DNA from: Marinomonas rhizomae
GTDB lineage: Bacteria > Pseudomonadota > Gammaproteobacteria > Pseudomonadales > Marinomonadaceae
Assembly: GCF_003315485.1 (NCBI RefSeq)
Contig: NZ_QNSE01000008.1
Location: forward strand, 23,325-87,324
Length of the DNA: 64,000 nt
Reading direction: 5' to 3'
In this document: positions 60,880 through 64,000 of the stretch, one piece after another
Position numbering within the stretch: position 1 is the first letter of the stretch
How the letters are laid out: the number at the start of each line of letters is the position of its first letter
Translations under genes and position numbers: made by a program
The notes under the pieces: model-generated
Database searches by the model: none
Told to the model about the DNA's origin: nothing
What the model saw: only the letters and a program-made list of their open reading frames with translations

Positions 60880-61884
60880 ATGGCAGCAGTAAAAACCGCA
60901 TCCGTATTGGCATTCGAACGTAAACTGGCAAATTCAGATGGTTTGTTGTTCGCAGGGAGTTGGACTAAGCCAGACGGTGAATGGAAACCGATAGCGCTAC
61001 AAGAAAAATCGGTACGGGGCACTATCTCCAATCGACAAAAAAATGCCATTTTGAAGGATCCTGCAAAGTTAGACCAAGAAGTAAACAAGGCTAACTTACA
61101 AACAGTCGATACGGCCGCTTTACCCTTTGATTGCGACACATTAAAAGTCGTGTTTAGTTTGCGAGTATTGGGCGATCTAGTCACCCCATCTGCATGTAAT
61201 AGCCCAGACTATCAAGACGTACTGGGCAGTACGATTCAGTCCTATATTGAAGAGCAGTCTTTTTCCGTGTTGGCGCATCGTTATGCATCTAACATCGCTA
61301 ATGGCCGCTTCTTATGGCGCAACCGTGTTGGTGCGGAAGACATCTCAATTCGTGTGACACAAAAGAACAAAGCCGGAAACACCACGTGGACTTTCAACGG
61401 ATATGACCTAGCGCTACGCGATTTTGATTTTCAAAGTGATGACTTAAAAGCCTTCACTGACGAAATTCAAAAAGGCCTGACCAGCGATACCTTTGCCTAT
61501 TTTCAAGTAGAAGCCTTTGTAAAATTGGGCGAAGGGCAAGAAGTCTTTCCATCTCAAGAGCTAGTATTAGATGGCAACTCCCGCAAGAGCAAAGTGCTGT
61601 ATGACGTAGACGGCACGGCCGCTTTACACTCGCAAAAAATCGGCAATGCCATCCGCACAGTTGACACTTGGTATCAAGGTTCTGAAGAGATTGGCCCGAT
61701 TTCAGCCGAACCATTTGGCTCCGTTACCAGCCGTGGTAAAGCTTACCGTAGCAACAAAGATGACTTTTATACCTTATTTGATAAATGGATGGAAAAAGGC
61801 CAAGCGCCAGACACAGAGCAACAACATTACGTTATTGCGAACTTAATTCGTGGTGGTGTGTTTGGCGGAAAGTCTGACGCGTAA
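60880..61884 (+). CDS. csy3: Type I-F Cas7f (Csy3) backbone protein
   Basis: The 334-residue protein forms the six-subunit filament along the crRNA spacer. [44 protein letters not shown] (in part) and [20 protein letters not shown] are the I-F Csy3 signatures. GAGGAGA precedes ATG 60880. It begins just after the csy2 TAG. The frame is intact. Confidence 0.95.
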   Translation: MAAVKTASVLAFERKLANSDGLLFAGSWTKPDGEWKPIALQEKSVRGTISNRQKNAILKDPAKLDQEVNKANLQTVDTAALPFDCDTLKVVFSLRVLGDLVTPSACNSPDYQDVLGSTIQSYIEEQSFSVLAHRYASNIANGRFLWRNRVGAEDISIRVTQKNKAGNTTWTFNGYDLALRDFDFQSDDLKAFTDEIQKGLTSDTFAYFQVEAFVKLGEGQEVFPSQELVLDGNSRKSKVLYDVDGTAALHSQKIGNAIRTVDTWYQGSEEIGPISAEPFGSVTSRGKAYRSNKDDFYTLFDKWMEKGQAPDTEQQHYVIANLIRGGVFGGKSDA

Positions 61885-61893
61885 GGAGAGGTT

Positions 61894-62454
61894 ATGGACT
61901 ACTATCTGGACATTACCATCTTGGAAGACCCCGAATTCACCAAGCCGATCTTGATGAATGCGCTGTTTAGCAAGCTACATCGTGCCTTAGTGGAAGTTTC
62001 TCAATATGATATCGGAGTGAGTTTCCCAAGCGTGAGCAAAAAAAGCCTAGGCGACAAACTTCGTATACATGGCTCGCAAGGTCGGTTAGAAGAACTCGAA
62101 GCGTTATCGTGGCGACGTGGTTTAGGGGATTTCACATCAGTCACCAAGGTTACTCAAGTGCCCACTACCAATGAATTTTGCCTAGTGAAGCGAGTTCACG
62201 TTCAGAGCAACGCTGACCGATTGCGTCGCCGAGCAATGAAACGCCATGACCTCACTTACGAAGAAGCGGTGGTACGCATTCCAAAAGACGTTGAAAAGCA
62301 AACAGATCTGCCTTTTGTCAGAATCAAAAGCAAATCAACAGGAGATCAACAGTTTCCATTGTTTATTCAGCAAACCATAACGACATCAAAAGGCGAAGTG
62401 GCGAACTTCTCTAAATACGGATTAAGCGCCACCAGCACCTTGCCTTGGTTTTAA
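61894..62454 (+). CDS. cas6f: Type I-F CRISPR endoribonuclease Cas6f (Csy4)
   Basis: The 186-residue protein is the size of P. aeruginosa Csy4 (187). MDYYLDITILEDPEFTKPILMNALFSKLHRAL contains the catalytic His of the family (LHRAL near residue 29). The Arg-rich helix NADRLRRRAMKRHDL near residue 107 binds the repeat hairpin. It cleaves pre-crRNA 3' of the stem and stays bound. AGGAG precedes the ATG, and it ends the cas operon. Confidence 0.95.
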   Translation: MDYYLDITILEDPEFTKPILMNALFSKLHRALVEVSQYDIGVSFPSVSKKSLGDKLRIHGSQGRLEELEALSWRRGLGDFTSVTKVTQVPTTNEFCLVKRVHVQSNADRLRRRAMKRHDLTYEEAVVRIPKDVEKQTDLPFVRIKSKSTGDQQFPLFIQQTITTSKGEVANFSKYGLSATSTLPWF

Positions 62455-62470
62455 CCCTTTTTTTCGACCC

Positions 62471-62508
62471 AATGCCAAGCCCTTATAAATAGGGGCTTGG
62501 CATTTCTT
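62471..62508 (+). terminator. Terminator of the cas operon
   Basis: A 12-bp stem (AATGCCAAGCCC with GGGCTTGGCATT) with a ten-base loop is followed by a T-rich stretch. It ends 17-54 bases after the cas6f stop and separates the operon from the CRISPR leader. Confidence 0.82.
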
Positions 62509-62583
62509 GTTTAAAAAAGAGTGTTTTTACTAAAAAGATACAAAGCTCTTTAACAATCAGGTACTTAATGCTAATTTCGTCTA
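62509..62583 (+). promoter_or_regulatory. CRISPR leader
   Basis: This A/T-rich stretch lies between the cas terminator and the first repeat. Repeat orientation (handle CTTAGAAA at the 3' end of each repeat on the plus strand) shows that transcription runs from this side. New spacers should enter at 62584. It must hold the array promoter, though I see no clear box pair. Confidence 0.75.
62555..62567 (+). promoter_or_regulatory. IHF-like site in the leader
   Basis: AATCAGGTACTTA fits the IHF consensus WATCARNNNNTTR at all defined positions and ends 17 bp from the first repeat. IHF bending of the leader is known to guide Cas1 integration in I-E and I-F systems. A 13-base consensus with many free positions can occur by chance. 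Confidence 0.45.
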
Positions 62584-64000
62584 CTTCACCGCCGAACAGG
62601 CGGCTTAGAAAATTTGCAGTGATAGCCGTTTTAGAAACTTCGCCTTCACCGCCGAACAGGCGGCTTAGAAACACGCCAGACAACAACGGAGCTAAAAAAA
62701 CCACTTCACCGCCGAACAGGCGGCTTAGAAAGCTAGCAACTGATTTAGCCAATTCTTGAACGGCTTCACCGCCGAACAGGCGGCTTAGAAAAATAAGGAT
62801 CTAATTATACCCGTTGGATATGTCTTCACCGCCGAACAGGCGGCTTAGAAAGATCTCATGCACCCAAAACTCTTTGTCACCGTCTTCACCGCCGAACAGG
62901 CGGCTTAGAAAGCGCACGCCTTGGCCGTGGTTGTTCACTTCCACTTCACCGCCGAACAGGCGGCTTAGAAAACGAAAGCAATCAACGACGTGAACGCAAA
63001 TTTCTTCACCGCCGAACAGGCGGCTTAGAAACAACGCCGAAATCCCCAACCTTCAACAGCTTACTTCACCGCCGAACAGGCGGCTTAGAAAGCGAGTTAT
63101 AACTAACAAATCAGCATCATTTGCTTCACCGCCGAACAGGCGGCTTAGAAATCTTTGTAGGGTATTACGTTTCTATCTTTCCACTTCACCGCCGAACAGG
63201 CGGCTTAGAAAGGACGCTAGGGGATGAGTTTAATTCAAGTGAACTTCACCGCCGAACAGGCGGCTTAGAAACGTTTTCGGGTGAGCTAACGAAGGGCAAG
63301 CGCCTTCACCGCCGAACAGGCGGCTTAGAAAAACTGAGTTCGGAATTTCTGGATCTGGCGTTACTTCACCGCCGAACAGGCGGCTTAGAAACTCAGTGAT
63401 TAAGAAGATTTCTCTCACCTGCTCTTCACCGCCGAACAGGCGGCTTAGAAATTTAAAAAATGGTAGGTTTGCTTTATACAGCACTTCACCGCCGAACAGG
63501 CGGCTTAGAAATAAATTGTTGAAGGTTGGAGATTTTGGGATAGCTTCACCGCCGAACAGGCGGCTTAGAAATCTGTCGTAACTGGGGGTTAAGCCATGCG
63601 CGCCTTCACCGCCGAACAGGCGGCTTAGAAATAGCTGGACGTTCTTGTAGTGACGAGCAAGTCCTTCACCGCCGAACAGGCGGCTTAGAAATGACTTTGT
63701 CGTGGGTATGCCCGTCTTTCTAGCTTCACCGCCGAACAGGCGGCTTAGAAATGTTAACAACCAATTAACACTTACACCCTTCGCTTCACCGCCGAACAGG
63801 CGGCTTAGAAATTGTATGGTGTTTAGTCCATAGAGCGCCTCGTCTTCACCGCCGAACAGGCGGCTTAGAAAAACATAGCCAGCAACGTGTTTTACATATT
63901 CGCCTTCACCGCCGAACAGGCGGCTTAGAAAAGATTCTGGCTTTGGCCTCCGTTGATCATTCTCTTCACCGCCGAACAGGCGGCTTAGAAAGCGCACTAC
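62584..64000 (+). CRISPR. Type I-F CRISPR array, 24 repeats, continuing past the window
   Basis: There are twenty-four 28-bp repeats at an exact 60-base period (62584 to 63991) with 23 complete 32-bp spacers and nine bases of a 24th. Each repeat reads CTTCA, then stem CCGCC, loop GAACA, stem GGCGG, then handle CTTAGAAA. All copies appear identical. The stem-loop and the 8-base handle are the Cas6f recognition and cleavage layout of I-F. The terminal degenerate repeat is not in the window, so the array is longer. No two spacers are identical, but the spacers at 63032-63063 and 63512-63543 are related. Confidence 0.99.

Noticed and set aside
62483..63997. Long ORFs on both strands with repeated SPPNRRL, LHRRTGGLE or FLSRLFGGE peptides
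   Set aside because: They are translations of the CRISPR repeat at a 60-base period divisible by three. They are not genes.

Overview
The window reads as chromosomal DNA of a motile marine gammaproteobacterium, most likely an Oceanospirillaceae member close to Marinomonas. The reasons are gene orders of the hemA-prfA-prmC, hemC-hemD-hemX-hemY, lptM-lysA-dapF and nudF-yqiB-yqiA-parE type, polar-flagellum-style sigma-54/sigma-28 promoters and moderate GC content. The genus is an inference from gene order and protein style, not from a search.

Layout. (1) 1-17000 holds housekeeping genes: the end of hemA, prfA, prmC, yaaA, a small protein, a BASS-like transporter, an Aer-like PAS chemoreceptor, the heme operon hemCDXY on the minus strand, argH, a membrane-anchored protein of unknown function, then lptM-lysA-dapF-DUF484-yigB-like and trxA. 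(2) 17045-40514 is a flagellar block: flgBCDE, flgFGHIJ, flgKL, an HD-GYP-like protein, two flagellin genes, flaG, fliD, fliS, a fliT-like gene and a Maf-type glycosyltransferase. It leads into pseudaminic acid genes, pseI-pseG on the plus strand and pseB-pseC-pseF convergent on the minus strand (39483-44370). Together these assemble rod, hook, junctions, filament and cap and supply a nonulosonic acid to decorate flagellin. (3) 44514-53268 is core again: tag, nudF, an acyltransferase, yqiB, yqiA, parE, a UPF0149 protein, an aromatic aminotransferase and a methyltransferase. (4) 53390-64000 is accessory: a broken rhuM-like gene, then a complete-looking type I-F cas operon (cas1, cas2-3, cas8f, cas5f, cas7f, cas6f), a leader, and a CRISPR array of 24 identical repeats that runs off the window end.

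The most notable points are these. There is an in-frame TGA in cas8f where a Trp is expected. Two spacers in opposite orientation read the same protein-coding segment with almost only synonymous differences. A non-coding block of six tandem units of about 201-237 bp lies between the two flagellin genes. Nine perfect GTTCACC heptamers follow the HD-GYP gene directly. A sigma-54 and a sigma-28 promoter are interleaved in front of flgK. FlgE, FliD and FlgH carry unusual extra domains or inserts. No wholly new multi-gene system could be demonstrated. The inter-flagellin repeat block is the largest piece of structure that known features do not explain.
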